The notes under the pieces: model-generated
What the model was told of the DNA's origin: nothing
Database searches by the model: none
Seen by the model: only the letters and a program-made list of their open reading frames with translations
NCBI RefSeq assembly: GCF_900454025.1
Contig: NZ_UGQM01000001.1
Coordinates: 1,550,001 to 1,614,000 of the forward strand
Direction: 5' to 3'
From: Mycolicibacterium gilvum
Lineage (GTDB): Bacteria; Actinomycetota; Actinomycetes; Mycobacteriales; Mycobacteriaceae
DNA length: 64,000 nucleotides
Shown: one piece after another, positions 17,963-27,835 of the stretch
Position numbering within the stretch: the first letter of the stretch is position 1
How the letters are laid out: every line of letters begins with the position of its first letter
Translations under genes and position numbers: made by a program

Positions 17963-19068
17963 CCAGCCCACCGTCGGCTGCCGAAGTCGACCTCGACGAC
18001 GCCGACGGCCTGCTGGCCGCCGACCGTCACGGGCTGCTGCGGGCGGCGTCGATGGCCGGCGCGCAGGTGCGAGCCACCGCGGCCGCGCTGGCCGAAGGCG
18101 ACCTCGAGTCCGTCCGGTCCGATGCCCCGCCGCGCACCATTGTGTGGGTGGCCGGGCCCGGCAACGCCGAGGCGGCCGGGACGATGCTCGCCGCGCTGCT
18201 CGGCGGCTCGATCGGCACGCCCATCGTGGTCGCCGCCGACGCACCGCCGTGGATCGGTGCGCTCGACGTGGTGGTGCTCGCCGGCGACGACCCCGCCCAG
18301 CCGGCGTTGGTCAACACCGCGGCGACCGCGGTGCGCCGCGGGGCGCGGATCGTCGTGGTGGCCCCGTACGAAGGCCCGCTGCGGGACGCGACCGCGGGAC
18401 GTTCGGTGTCACTACCGCCGCGCATGCCCGTCCCTGACGACTTCACCCTGGCGCGCTATCTGGCCGCCGGCCTGGCGGTGCTGGACGTCGTCGTACCCGG
18501 ATTCTCCGTCGACCTGGCGACACTGGCCGACGACCTCGACGCGGAGGCCGTCCGAAACAGCGCCGGCCGTGACCTTTTCACCAACCCGGCCAAGGTGCTC
18601 GCCGACCGCATGCGTGACCGCGACGTCGTCCTCGCCGGTGACTCGGCGGCGACGGTCGCGCTGGCGCGCCACGCGTGCGCGGTGATGTTGCGGGTCGGTC
18701 ATCACGTGATGGCGCCGGTCGGGCTGTCCGATGCGCTGGTCGCGATCGGTACCGGATGGGGACGCCCCGGCGGTGGCACGTCGTCGATATTCCACGACGA
18801 GGAACTCGACGGACCGCTGCCGCAGCAGGGCCGCACCATCGTGCTGACCACCGACGCCGAACGGCACACCGTGTCCGCGCGGCTGCGCGGATTCGACGAC
18901 GTGTACGTTGTCAACGCCAACGACGTCCCCGACGTCGCGGCACCAGGGGGGAACAGCGAGCCGGGCTCAGCCACGACGCCCGGATCTGCGCGTCCCGAAC
19001 AACAATTGGCGCTGTTGGCCGTTCGCCTGGAGATGGCGGCGGTCTACCGGCGGCTGGTTCGAGGTTGA
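17959..19068 (+). CDS. SIS-domain protein (TobH/Rv3256c-like)
   Basis: This 369-residue protein, found between pmmA and manA in mycobacteria, resembles the sugar isomerase (SIS) fold of bifunctional phosphoglucose/phosphomannose isomerases. Recognisable parts are DLDDADGLLAADRHGLLRAA, IVWVAGPGNAEAAGTMLAAL and TPIVVAADAPPWIGALDVVV. The usual isomerase active-site residues are not evident to me, so it may be a regulator or a sugar-phosphate binder. The GTG overlaps the pmmA stop (GTGA). Confidence 0.85.
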   Translation: MTSPPSAAEVDLDDADGLLAADRHGLLRAASMAGAQVRATAAALAEGDLESVRSDAPPRTIVWVAGPGNAEAAGTMLAALLGGSIGTPIVVAADAPPWIGALDVVVLAGDDPAQPALVNTAATAVRRGARIVVVAPYEGPLRDATAGRSVSLPPRMPVPDDFTLARYLAAGLAVLDVVVPGFSVDLATLADDLDAEAVRNSAGRDLFTNPAKVLADRMRDRDVVLAGDSAATVALARHACAVMLRVGHHVMAPVGLSDALVAIGTGWGRPGGGTSSIFHDEELDGPLPQQGRTIVLTTDAERHTVSARLRGFDDVYVVNANDVPDVAAPGGNSEPGSATTPGSARPEQQLALLAVRLEMAAVYRRLVRG

Positions 19069-19073
19069 GACGA

Positions 19074-20300
19074 GTGCATCTGCTCAGAGGCGCGGTGCGG
19101 ACCTACGCATGGGGTTCGCGCACCGCAATCGCCGAATTCGTCGGCGCGCCGAGTCCCACACCGCATCCCGAGGCCGAGCTGTGGTTCGGTGCGCATCCCG
19201 GTGACCCGGCATGGTTGCAGACCGAAGACGGGGAGCGCTCCCTGCTCGACGCGCTGCGCGCCGACCCGGAGGGTGAACTCGGATCCGCGGTCCGCGGGCG
19301 GTTCGGCGACACGCTGCCGTTCCTGGTCAAGGTGCTCGCCGCCGACGAGCCACTCTCGCTGCAGGCGCACCCGAGCACCGAACAGGCCGTCGAGGGTTTC
19401 GCGCGCGAGGACAGGATGGGCATCCCGGTCACCGCCCCCGACCGCAACTACCGCGACCCCAGCCACAAGCCCGAGATCATCGTGGCGCTCAGCCGGTTCG
19501 AGGCACTCGCCGGATTCCGTCCCGCCGCGCGCTCGGTCGAGCTGATGCAGGCCCTCGGTGTCGCCGACCTCGACCAGTACATCGGCCTGCTGTCCGGTCA
19601 GCGCGACGAGGACGGTCTGCGGGCCCTGTTCACCACGTGGATCACCTGTCCGCAGCCCGACCTCGACGTGCTGGTGCCCGCTGTCATCGACGGCGCGATC
19701 AACTACGTGCGTTCGGGGCAGCAGGAATTCGCCCGTGAGGCCAAGACCATCCTCGAACTGGGTGAGCGCTACCCCGGAGACGCCGGCGTGCTCGCGTCGA
19801 TGCTGCTCAACCGGCTGTCGCTGGCGCCGGGGGAGGCGCTGTACCTGCCTGCCGGAAACCTGCACGCCTACCTGGAGGGTGTCGGCGTCGAGGTGATGGC
19901 CAACTCCGACAATGTGCTTCGCGGCGGTCTGACCCCAAAGCACGTCGACGTGCCGGAACTGCTGCGGGTGCTGGACTTCACCCCCGCCGAGGACGTCCTC
20001 GTGGTTCCGGAGACGATCCGCGGCGGAGCCGAGATCGTCTACCCGACGCCGGCGCCCGAGTTCGCGGTGTCGATCCTGCACCTCGACGGTGACTCCCTCG
20101 GGCACGAGATCGACGCGCCGACCCAGCACGACGGTCCGCAGATCCTGCTCTGCACCCAGGGTGCAGCGACGGTGCAGGCCAAGGGATCCGCGGTGGCGCT
20201 CAAGCGTGGCGCCGCAGCGTGGGTCGGGGCCGACGACGGCCCGATCAGGCTCAGCGCTCAGGAGCCGACGCGGCTCTTTAGGGTGACCGTCGGGATCTAG
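19074..20300 (+). CDS. manA: Mannose-6-phosphate isomerase, class I
   Basis: ManA interconverts fructose-6-phosphate and mannose-6-phosphate, the entry to mannosyl donors. From the GTG at 19074 it is 408 residues; the longer open frame upstream is a reading of the previous gene. Motifs: RTYAWGSRTAIAEF, ELWFGAHPGDPAW, FLVKVLAADEPLSLQAHPS with the zinc-binding Gln/His, SHKPEIIVALSRFEALAGFR, and LPAGNLHAYLEGVGVEVMAN. The 3' end overlaps the convergent flavoprotein gene by 23 bp. Confidence 0.95.
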   Translation: MHLLRGAVRTYAWGSRTAIAEFVGAPSPTPHPEAELWFGAHPGDPAWLQTEDGERSLLDALRADPEGELGSAVRGRFGDTLPFLVKVLAADEPLSLQAHPSTEQAVEGFAREDRMGIPVTAPDRNYRDPSHKPEIIVALSRFEALAGFRPAARSVELMQALGVADLDQYIGLLSGQRDEDGLRALFTTWITCPQPDLDVLVPAVIDGAINYVRSGQQEFAREAKTILELGERYPGDAGVLASMLLNRLSLAPGEALYLPAGNLHAYLEGVGVEVMANSDNVLRGGLTPKHVDVPELLRVLDFTPAEDVLVVPETIRGGAEIVYPTPAPEFAVSILHLDGDSLGHEIDAPTQHDGPQILLCTQGAATVQAKGSAVALKRGAAAWVGADDGPIRLSAQEPTRLFRVTVGI

Positions 20301-21600
20301 CCCACAGCGTCATGTTGTGCGCGACGGTGCGTCCGACCAGCCGCGCCGACGGCACCATGTAGAGGCTGTCGAGCAGGCTGAAGCGACGCAGAAACCATTC
20401 CGCCAGAACAGGATCGGTTTCCGCGGCGCCGAGGAACTGATCGAAGAGCGCCCCCACCGGCCGATACCACCACGGCGCGGGTCCGTCGGCGCCGTGCATG
20501 GTCAGATCCCCGATCGCGTTCATCGTCCAGACCGGCCAGGTCGTCTTCGTCGTCGCCTTCAGGAACGTCGACTCGGGTTCCGGCTCCTGCAGTGCCCGTC
20601 GAAGGTGACCGGCCTGCAGCGACGTCATCGTCATGCCCTGCCCGAACGTCGGGTTGAAGCTCGCCACCGCGTCGCCGAACGGCAGGATGCCGCGCGGATA
20701 CCGGTCGAGCTGATCGAACCGCCGCCACCGGCTGGTCGGATACTTGTGCAGCGCGATGTCACCCAACGGCTGCGCCTGATACAGCGCTGCGCTGATGTGC
20801 GGGGGCAGGATCTCCTCGGCGAGCGCGCGCATCTCGGTGAAATCTGTTGGCGGAGAAACCTTTCCGACACCGAAGGTGGTGAGTCCCCAGGTGCCGTCCT
20901 CGTAGTGGAGCATGCCGAGTCCGCGCGGCTGGGTGCGCGAGGCGCCGACCACGATGACCTTCTCGTCGACGAGTCCGTCGGGAATGCGGAGCTGATGCGT
21001 CGCATACGAGATGCCCACGTCGACGGTCTCTTCCCGGGGGCGCTCGAACCCCCACTGCGACAACCACGTCGGCAACCGGGTACCCCGCCCGGTCGCGTCC
21101 ACGACGAGGTCGGCCTCGACCATCGCACCGTCGGCTGTCCGCACCCCGGTGACCCGGTGGCCGTCGAAGACGGGTTCGTCCACACCGTGGTTGACCAGCG
21201 CCACATGGTCGAGAGCGAGGACGCGGCGCCGGATCTGCCACTCCAGGTGCGGTCTGCTCGGCACATACGCGGTGAACTCGTCCTGCAACCGGTGCTGCGT
21301 GCCGAGCAGGTGACCGGCGGCGCCGAAATGGATGCAGTCAGGCCGGTTCTCCAACATCTTGACTCCGCAGGCGACCATGTCGTCGAGCAGGCCGGGAAAC
21401 AGCGTCTCGAATTCGGCGGCGCCGCGGGCCATCAGCAGGTGGACGTGCCGGCCCTGCGGGACGGCGGGCCGGTGCGCGGGACCGTCCGGAAGCGGATCGC
21501 GCTCGAACAGCGTGACTTCGTCGAAAGCCGACGACAGGACCCGGGCTGCGCACAACCCGCCCAGACTCGCCCCGATCACGATCGCGTGCTTTCGACCCAT
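20278..21600 (-). CDS. FAD-dependent monooxygenase-like oxidoreductase
   Basis: This 440-residue protein has a dinucleotide-binding start (HAIVIGASLGGLCAARVLS), the FAD ribityl motif around LPFGDAVASFNPTFGQGMTM, and the intermediate DLVVDATGRGTRLPTWL. These place it among class A flavoprotein hydroxylase / squalene epoxidase-like proteins. The substrate is unknown. I chose the ATG at 21600 (MGRKHAIV), with an in-frame ATG at 21624 as alternative. It is divergent from the permease and converges with manA with a 23-bp overlap of coding ends. Confidence 0.85.
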   Translation of the reverse strand: MGRKHAIVIGASLGGLCAARVLSSAFDEVTLFERDPLPDGPAHRPAVPQGRHVHLLMARGAAEFETLFPGLLDDMVACGVKMLENRPDCIHFGAAGHLLGTQHRLQDEFTAYVPSRPHLEWQIRRRVLALDHVALVNHGVDEPVFDGHRVTGVRTADGAMVEADLVVDATGRGTRLPTWLSQWGFERPREETVDVGISYATHQLRIPDGLVDEKVIVVGASRTQPRGLGMLHYEDGTWGLTTFGVGKVSPPTDFTEMRALAEEILPPHISAALYQAQPLGDIALHKYPTSRWRRFDQLDRYPRGILPFGDAVASFNPTFGQGMTMTSLQAGHLRRALQEPEPESTFLKATTKTTWPVWTMNAIGDLTMHGADGPAPWWYRPVGALFDQFLGAAETDPVLAEWFLRRFSLLDSLYMVPSARLVGRTVAHNMTLWARSRRSP

Positions 21601-21658
21601 TGGATCCAACGGTAGTGGGTACATTCCGCTCACACGATGACGAGAAGAGGACGGATCT

Positions 21659-23170
21659 ATGACGCAGGAACCCGTCGCGCAGCCAGCGGGCCGGCTGCGG
21701 TTGAAGTCGGTGGAACAGTCGATCGCCGACACCGACGAGCCCGGCTCCAAGCTGCGCAAGGACCTCAATTGGTGGGACCTGACCGTCTTCGGCGTCTCGG
21801 TGGTGATCGGCGCCGGCATTTTCACGATCACCGCGTCCACCGCGGCCAACATCACCGGCCCGGCGATCTCGCTGTCGTTCATCCTCGCCGCGATCGCCTG
21901 CGGTCTCGCGGCACTGTGCTACGCCGAGTTCGCCTCCACGGTGCCGGTCGCAGGCAGTGCGTACACGTTCTCGTACGCCACCTTCGGCGAGTTCGTCGCG
22001 TGGATCATCGGCTGGGACCTGATCCTTGAGTTCGCCGTCGCCGCAGCCGTTGTCGCGAAGGGCTGGTCGAGCTATCTGGGCACCGTGTTCGGCTTCGCCG
22101 GCGGGATCACCGAGGTGGCCGGGTTCGCGCTGGACTGGGGAGCGCTGGTCATCATCGCAATCGTCACCGCGATCCTGGCGATGGGCACCAAGCTCTCGGC
22201 GAGCGTCAGCCTGGCGATCACCGCGCTCAAGGTGTCGGTGGTGCTGCTGGTCGTGATCGTCGGCGCGTTCTACATCAAGATGGAGAACTTCTCGCCGTTC
22301 ATCCCGGCACCCGAACCGGGCGAAGCCGGTGGCACGGGCGCCGAGCAGTCCCTGTTCTCGTTGATGACCGGCGCCGAGGGCAGCCACTACGGCTGGTACG
22401 GCCTGCTCGCCGGCGCGTCGATCGTGTTCTTCGCGTTCATCGGATTCGACATCGTCGCGACCACCGCCGAAGAGACCAAGGTGCCCCAGCGTGACGTCCC
22501 GCGCGGCATCCTCGCCTCCCTCGGCATCGTGACCGTCCTGTACGTCGCGGTCGCGATCGTGCTCTCGGGCATGGTCAGCTACAAGGACCTCCGCGACGCC
22601 GAGTCACCGAATCTGGCGACGGCGTTCTCGCTCAACGGAGTGGACTGGGCGGCCAAGGTGATCTCGATCGGCGCGCTCGCCGGGCTGACGACCGTGGTGA
22701 TCGTGCTGGTGCTCGGCCAGACCCGCGTGTTGTTCGCGATGTCGCGCGACGGGCTGCTGCCGCGTCAGCTCGCCAAGACCGGTGAGCACGGGACCCCGGT
22801 CCGCATCACGCTGCTCGTCGGCGCCGTCGTCGCGGTGACCGCGACGGTGTTCCCGATCGACAAGCTCGAAGAGATGGTGAACATCGGGACGCTCTTCGCG
22901 TTCGTGCTGGTCTCCGCCGGAGTGATCGTGCTGCGTCGGACCCGGCCCGACCTCAAGCGCGGCTTCCGCACCCCGTGGGTGCCGGTGCTGCCGATCCTGT
23001 CGATCATCGCGTGCGTGTGGCTGATGCTGAACCTGACCGGGCTGACGTGGATCCGGTTCTCGGTGTGGATGGCCATCGGCGTGCTCCTCTACTTCGTCTA
23101 CGGCCGCCGGCACTCCTTGGTGGCCCGCCGTCAGCGCGAGCGCGCGGGTCTGCACACCGACACGCCGTAA
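21659..23170 (+). CDS. APC-superfamily amino acid permease
   Basis: This is a 503-residue integral membrane carrier with about 12 predicted helices, probably for cationic amino acids. The first helix has the APC pattern GVSVVIGAGIFTITASTAAN, with FAFIGFDIVATTAEE in helix 6-7 and PRGILASLG following. The N terminus carries a soluble stretch of 35 residues with basic charge (SKLRKDLNWWDL). It matches the position of Rv3253c. GAAGAGGA is 8 nt before the ATG. A strong terminator follows at 23182-23217. Confidence 0.9.
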   Translation: MTQEPVAQPAGRLRLKSVEQSIADTDEPGSKLRKDLNWWDLTVFGVSVVIGAGIFTITASTAANITGPAISLSFILAAIACGLAALCYAEFASTVPVAGSAYTFSYATFGEFVAWIIGWDLILEFAVAAAVVAKGWSSYLGTVFGFAGGITEVAGFALDWGALVIIAIVTAILAMGTKLSASVSLAITALKVSVVLLVVIVGAFYIKMENFSPFIPAPEPGEAGGTGAEQSLFSLMTGAEGSHYGWYGLLAGASIVFFAFIGFDIVATTAEETKVPQRDVPRGILASLGIVTVLYVAVAIVLSGMVSYKDLRDAESPNLATAFSLNGVDWAAKVISIGALAGLTTVVIVLVLGQTRVLFAMSRDGLLPRQLAKTGEHGTPVRITLLVGAVVAVTATVFPIDKLEEMVNIGTLFAFVLVSAGVIVLRRTRPDLKRGFRTPWVPVLPILSIIACVWLMLNLTGLTWIRFSVWMAIGVLLYFVYGRRHSLVARRQRERAGLHTDTP

Positions 23171-23181
23171 TTCCTGGCACG

Positions 23182-23217
23182 AACGCCGCGCTCGCTGCCC
23201 GCGAGCGCGGCGTTTTT
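23182..23217 (+). terminator. Rho-independent terminator after permease
   Basis: A perfect 14-bp stem, AACGCCGCGCTCGC (23182-23195) with GCGAGCGCGGCGTT (23201-23214), closes a 5-nt loop and runs into five T residues (23213-23217). It isolates the permease from the alkB promoter. Confidence 0.9.
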
Positions 23218-23235
23218 GCTGTGCCCGAAGAGGTG

Positions 23236-23290
23236 TTTTGTACAAAATCGGCGTGTATGTCTAGACACACGACAAAACCGTGCATATAGT
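23236..23290 (+). promoter_or_regulatory. alkB promoter with two operator-like palindromes
   Basis: TAGACA (23262-23267), a 17-bp gap and TATAGT (23285-23290) fit a SigA-type promoter. The perfect palindrome TGTCTAGACA (23258-23267) covers the -35 box, and a second perfect palindrome, TTTTGTACAAAA (23236-23247), is centred 21 bp upstream, two helical turns away. A TetR-type repressor encoded at the end of the operon is the obvious candidate to bind here; that assignment is inference. Confidence 0.65.
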
Positions 23291-23333
23291 CAACGGCAAC
23301 CGGTGATGGCACTCACAGCGAGGAGGCAACGAC

Positions 23334-24566
23334 GTGACCACGCACGACATGCTCGACAAGCCCGACGCCCTGCAATGGCGCGACAGGAAGCGCTACCTGT
23401 GGCTGATGGGGCTCATCGCCCCGACAGCGCTGTTCGTGGTGCTGCCGCTGGTGTGGGCGCTCAACGCGCTGGGCTGGCACGCCGCCGCGCAGGTGCCGCT
23501 GTGGATCGGCCCGATCCTGCTCTACGTCCTGCTGCCCACGCTGGACCGGTTCTTCGGGCCCGACGGGCAGAACCCGCCCGACGAGGTGATGGAGCGACTG
23601 GAGAACGACAAGTACTACCGCTACTGCACCTATCTCTACATCCCGTTCCAGTACGCGAGCGTCATCTTCGGCGCGTACCTGTTCACCGCGTCCGACCTGG
23701 GCTGGCTCGGGTTCGACGGGGCGCTGCCCTGGCCGGCGAAGATCGGGCTCGCGCTGTCGGTCGGTCTGCTCGGTGGCGTCGGCATCAACACCGCGCACGA
23801 AATGGGCCACAAGAAGGAGTCTTTGGAGCGGTGGTTGGCGAAAATCACACTCGCGCAGACTCTGTACGGTCACTTCTACATCGAGCACAACCGCGGCCAT
23901 CACGTCCGCGTCGCCACCCCGGAGGACCCCGCGTCGGCCCGCTTCGGCGAAACCTTCTGGGAGTTCCTGCCGCGCAGCGTATTCGGGAGCCTGAAGTCGG
24001 CATGGGAGCTGGAAGCCAAGCGGCTCGAGCGCGCGGGAAAGCCCACCTGGCACTGGTCCAATGACGTGCTCAACGCGTGGGCGATGTCGGTGGTGTTCTA
24101 CGGGGCGCTGATCGCGGTCTTCGGCTGGGCACTGGTTCCGTACATCCTGATCTCGGCGATCTTCGGCTTCACGTTGCTCGAAACTGTGAACTACCTGGAG
24201 CATTACGGGCTACTGCGCCAGAAGCTGCCGAGCGGTCGCTACGAGCGGTGCGCACCGGTGCACAGCTGGAACTCCGACCACATCGTCACGAACCTGTTCC
24301 TGTACCACCTGCAGCGCCACAGCGACCACCACGCCAACCCGACGCGCCGCTATCAGACGCTGCGCAGCATGGAGGGCGCGCCGAACCTGCCGAGCGGATA
24401 CGCCTCGATGATCGCGCTGACGTACTTCCCCCCGGTGTGGCGCAAGGTGATGGACCACCGCGTCGTCGACCACTACGACGGCGACCTCACGCGCATCAAC
24501 ATCCATCCCCGCGTGCGCGACAAGGTGCTGGCACGGTACGGCGTCCGGGGCGGGGTGGACGCGTGA
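23334..24566 (+). CDS. alkB: Alkane 1-monooxygenase AlkB
   Basis: AlkB is an integral membrane di-iron enzyme that hydroxylates the terminal carbon of n-alkanes, taking electrons from rubredoxin. The 410-residue protein has about six helices. The histidine boxes are NTAHEMGHKKE, EHNRGHHVRV and LQRHSDHHANPTRRYQ, plus NYLEHYGLLRQ, the AlkB signature. AGGAGG (23321-23326) sits 7 nt before the GTG. Its stop overlaps the first rubredoxin start (GTGA), the start of a four-gene operon alkB-rubA-rubB-tetR. Confidence 0.97.
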   Translation: MTTHDMLDKPDALQWRDRKRYLWLMGLIAPTALFVVLPLVWALNALGWHAAAQVPLWIGPILLYVLLPTLDRFFGPDGQNPPDEVMERLENDKYYRYCTYLYIPFQYASVIFGAYLFTASDLGWLGFDGALPWPAKIGLALSVGLLGGVGINTAHEMGHKKESLERWLAKITLAQTLYGHFYIEHNRGHHVRVATPEDPASARFGETFWEFLPRSVFGSLKSAWELEAKRLERAGKPTWHWSNDVLNAWAMSVVFYGALIAVFGWALVPYILISAIFGFTLLETVNYLEHYGLLRQKLPSGRYERCAPVHSWNSDHIVTNLFLYHLQRHSDHHANPTRRYQTLRSMEGAPNLPSGYASMIALTYFPPVWRKVMDHRVVDHYDGDLTRINIHPRVRDKVLARYGVRGGVDA

Positions 24567-24736
24567 CCGCGTACCGCTGCCCCGGGTGTGACTACACCTA
24601 CGACGAATCCAAAGGTGAACCCCGCGAAGGTTTTCCGGCAGGCACCCGCTGGGCCGACGTGCCCGACGAGTGGTGCTGCCCGGACTGTGCGGTGCGGGAG
24701 AAGGTCGACTTCGAAGAGATGGGAGTGAAAAGCTGA
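24563..24736 (+). CDS. rubA: Rubredoxin RubA (AlkG1-type)
   Basis: This is a 57-residue one-iron electron carrier. Two Cys pairs, [11 protein letters not shown] and [15 protein letters not shown], bind the iron. The residues after the second pair (CAVREK) contain an inserted arginine, a hallmark in the literature of AlkG1-type rubredoxins, which cannot replace the electron donor of AlkB in complementation; their role is uncertain. It overlaps alkB by 4 nt and rubB by 1 nt (TGATG). Confidence 0.95.
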   Translation: MTAYRCPGCDYTYDESKGEPREGFPAGTRWADVPDEWCCPDCAVREKVDFEEMGVKS

Positions 24737-24918
24737 TGAGCGACTACAAGCTGTTCGTGTGTGTGCAGTGCGGCTTCGAGTACGACGAGGCCAAGGGCTG
24801 GCCCGAGGACGGGATCGCCCCGGGCACCCGGTGGGACGACATCCCCGAGGACTGGAGTTGCCCCGACTGCGGCGCGGCCAAGACCGACTTCGAGATGGTC
24901 GAGGTGGCCCGGCCGTGA
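24736..24918 (+). CDS. rubB: Rubredoxin RubB (AlkG2-type, AlkB electron donor)
   Basis: This 60-residue rubredoxin has [19 protein letters not shown] and [17 protein letters not shown]. It lacks the arginine insertion, so it matches the AlkG2 type that passes electrons from rubredoxin reductase to AlkB. The ATG overlaps the rubA stop. No rubredoxin reductase gene is present in this window, so reduction must come from elsewhere in the genome. Confidence 0.95.
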   Translation: MSDYKLFVCVQCGFEYDEAKGWPEDGIAPGTRWDDIPEDWSCPDCGAAKTDFEMVEVARP

Positions 24919-25013
24919 CCGCACAGCCGATCGCGACGAGCGCGCGTGTAGCGACGCGGCACGCCGACCAGCGACGTGCAGACACGCGCGCTCGCGGTGC
25001 AAGTCTTGGCCCT

Positions 25014-25697
25014 GTGCGCGCAACCGTTATTGTCGCGCCTGTGGGTGGGGGCAACGACAAGCGCATCAGCTACGCCGAGGCGTCGCGGGTGCTGCTGCGC
25101 GACTCGATCCTCGACGGCATGCGCGAGATGCTGCTCGCCCGCGACTGGTCACAGATCACGCTGTCGGACGTGGCGAAGGCCGCCGGCATCAGCCGGCAGA
25201 CCATCTACAACGAGTTCGGCTCGCGGCAGGGCCTCGCGCAGGGCTACGCGATGCGCCTCGCCGACCGCCTGGTCGACCAGATCCACGCCGCGATCGACAA
25301 CAACGTCGGCGACATGTACGCCGCGTTCCTGCAGGGGTTCCGCGACTTCTTCGTCGAATCGGCCGCCGACCCGCTGGTGATCTCGCTGCTCACCGGCTCC
25401 TCGAAGCCCGACCTGCTGCAGCTGATCACCACCGATAGCGCCCCGATCATCAACCACTGCTCGTCGCGGCTCACCGAATCGCTCATGGGCAGCTGGGTGC
25501 GCTGCAGCGAAGAGGACGCCGGCGTGCTGTCCCGCGCGATCGTGCGGCTGGCGATGAGCTACATCTCGATGCCGCCGGAGGCCGACCACGACGTCGCCCG
25601 AGACCTCGCCCGGCTGATGACGCCGTTCGCCGAACGCTACGGCGTGGCGGCGGACCCTGTCGAGGACGGAAACAGCCAGGTAACCCGACGTCCGTGA
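25014..25697 (+). CDS. TetR-family regulator of the alkane operon
   Basis: This 227-residue regulator has a TetR helix-turn-helix: ITLSDVAKAAGISRQTIYNE with FGSRQGLAQGYAMRLADRLV, then an all-helical ligand domain. It corresponds to Rv3249c, known to control the alkB operon. The start is uncertain: a GTG at 24915 overlaps the rubB stop but would add 33 residues of low-complexity sequence; GTG 25014 or 25041 lies closer to the conserved RISYAEASRVLLRDSILDGM. Its likely targets are the palindromes upstream of alkB. Confidence 0.9.
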   Translation: MRATVIVAPVGGGNDKRISYAEASRVLLRDSILDGMREMLLARDWSQITLSDVAKAAGISRQTIYNEFGSRQGLAQGYAMRLADRLVDQIHAAIDNNVGDMYAAFLQGFRDFFVESAADPLVISLLTGSSKPDLLQLITTDSAPIINHCSSRLTESLMGSWVRCSEEDAGVLSRAIVRLAMSYISMPPEADHDVARDLARLMTPFAERYGVAADPVEDGNSQVTRRP

Positions 25698-25719
25698 CCT
25701 CACATCGAAGCCGAGGCGC

Positions 25720-25865
25720 TACGGTGTCATAGACGCCCCTGGCCGGCAGAGCGATTCACCGCCTGTCCCGCGAGCCCGCAGGCCCATGGGTGTCTAGCGC
25801 ATGCGTTGTCGCTACACGCGTGCGCTCTCACAGGTAACTGACGAACCACTAAGGGGCTCTACTAC
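25720..25865 (+). promoter_or_regulatory. Structured 5' leader upstream of sahH
   Basis: TACGGT (25720-25725) is a -10-like box that would start the RNA near 25731. The leader of about 135 nt folds into two abutting elements: an outer 9-bp helix, TAGACGCCC (25730-25738) with GGGTGTCTA (25788-25796), enclosing a GCCTG/CAGGC hairpin (25761-25765 with 25779-25783); then directly a 9-bp hairpin, GCGCATGCG (25797-25805) with CGCGTGCGC (25817-25825), each helix with one G-U pair. AAGGGG precedes the ATG. I do not recognise an Rfam class. A cis-regulatory role is inference. Confidence 0.5.
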
Positions 25866-27326
<1,461 letters not shown>

Positions 27327-27327
27327 C

Positions 27328-27822
27328 GTGGCACACCGTTTCACCGCACTACTCTTCGGAGTCGCGCTGGCCCTGACGGCATGTCAGGGCCAGCCGGCCT
27401 CCGAGGACGGGTTCACCGACACGAGCGCCACCACGTCCCGGCCGGCACCCGAGATTCGCCACGACACCGAAGAGCTCGCCGTGACGTTCCCCGCGCTCGG
27501 CACCCCGGTGTCGGCGTCGTGGATCACCTGGGACAACAGCGGCGGCAGCGAGCCGTCCCGGTTGTCGCTGCGGTGGATCGACGCCGTGGTCCGGGTCAGC
27601 CCCGAGACGATGACCGGGCTGGTCGACCGCTACCACGCCGAGGACGTCGGCAACCGCCCCGCGGTGCAGAAGGTGCTGGAGCCCGAACTGCCGCCCGGTC
27701 CGTTCCTGACCGGCGTCGAGCTGAACATGTTCTTCGGCGGCCCGCGCAGGAGCACCCGGGTGTTCCTCGACCCGCCGCGCGACACCGTCGTGCTGCAGTC
27801 GAGCGTCGCCGGCCGGGCCTGA
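27328..27822 (+). CDS. Putative lipoprotein, unknown function
   Basis: This 164-residue protein with a GTG start has a signal peptide ending in LALTAC, a lipobox, so it is probably lipidated and on the outer face of the membrane. The mature part has a Ser/Thr-rich linker and then a mixed alpha/beta region (ELAVTFPALGTPVSASWITW, LRWIDAVVRVSPETM). I do not recognise a family. It follows sahH at 1 nt and is likely in the same transcript. In M. tuberculosis I recall tmk directly after sahH, so this and the next two genes are extra. Confidence 0.75.
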   Translation: MAHRFTALLFGVALALTACQGQPASEDGFTDTSATTSRPAPEIRHDTEELAVTFPALGTPVSASWITWDNSGGSEPSRLSLRWIDAVVRVSPETMTGLVDRYHAEDVGNRPAVQKVLEPELPPGPFLTGVELNMFFGGPRRSTRVFLDPPRDTVVLQSSVAGRA

Positions 27823-27835
27823 TCGATCCGGCGCG

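Noticed and set aside
16103..18244. A 713-codon minus-strand open frame over pmmA
   Set aside because: Antisense to a clear phosphomannomutase; no motif and strongly biased composition.
25720..25865. Known SAH, SAM or cobalamin riboswitch upstream of sahH
   Set aside because: The conserved core motifs of those classes are not present; kept only as an unclassified structured leader.
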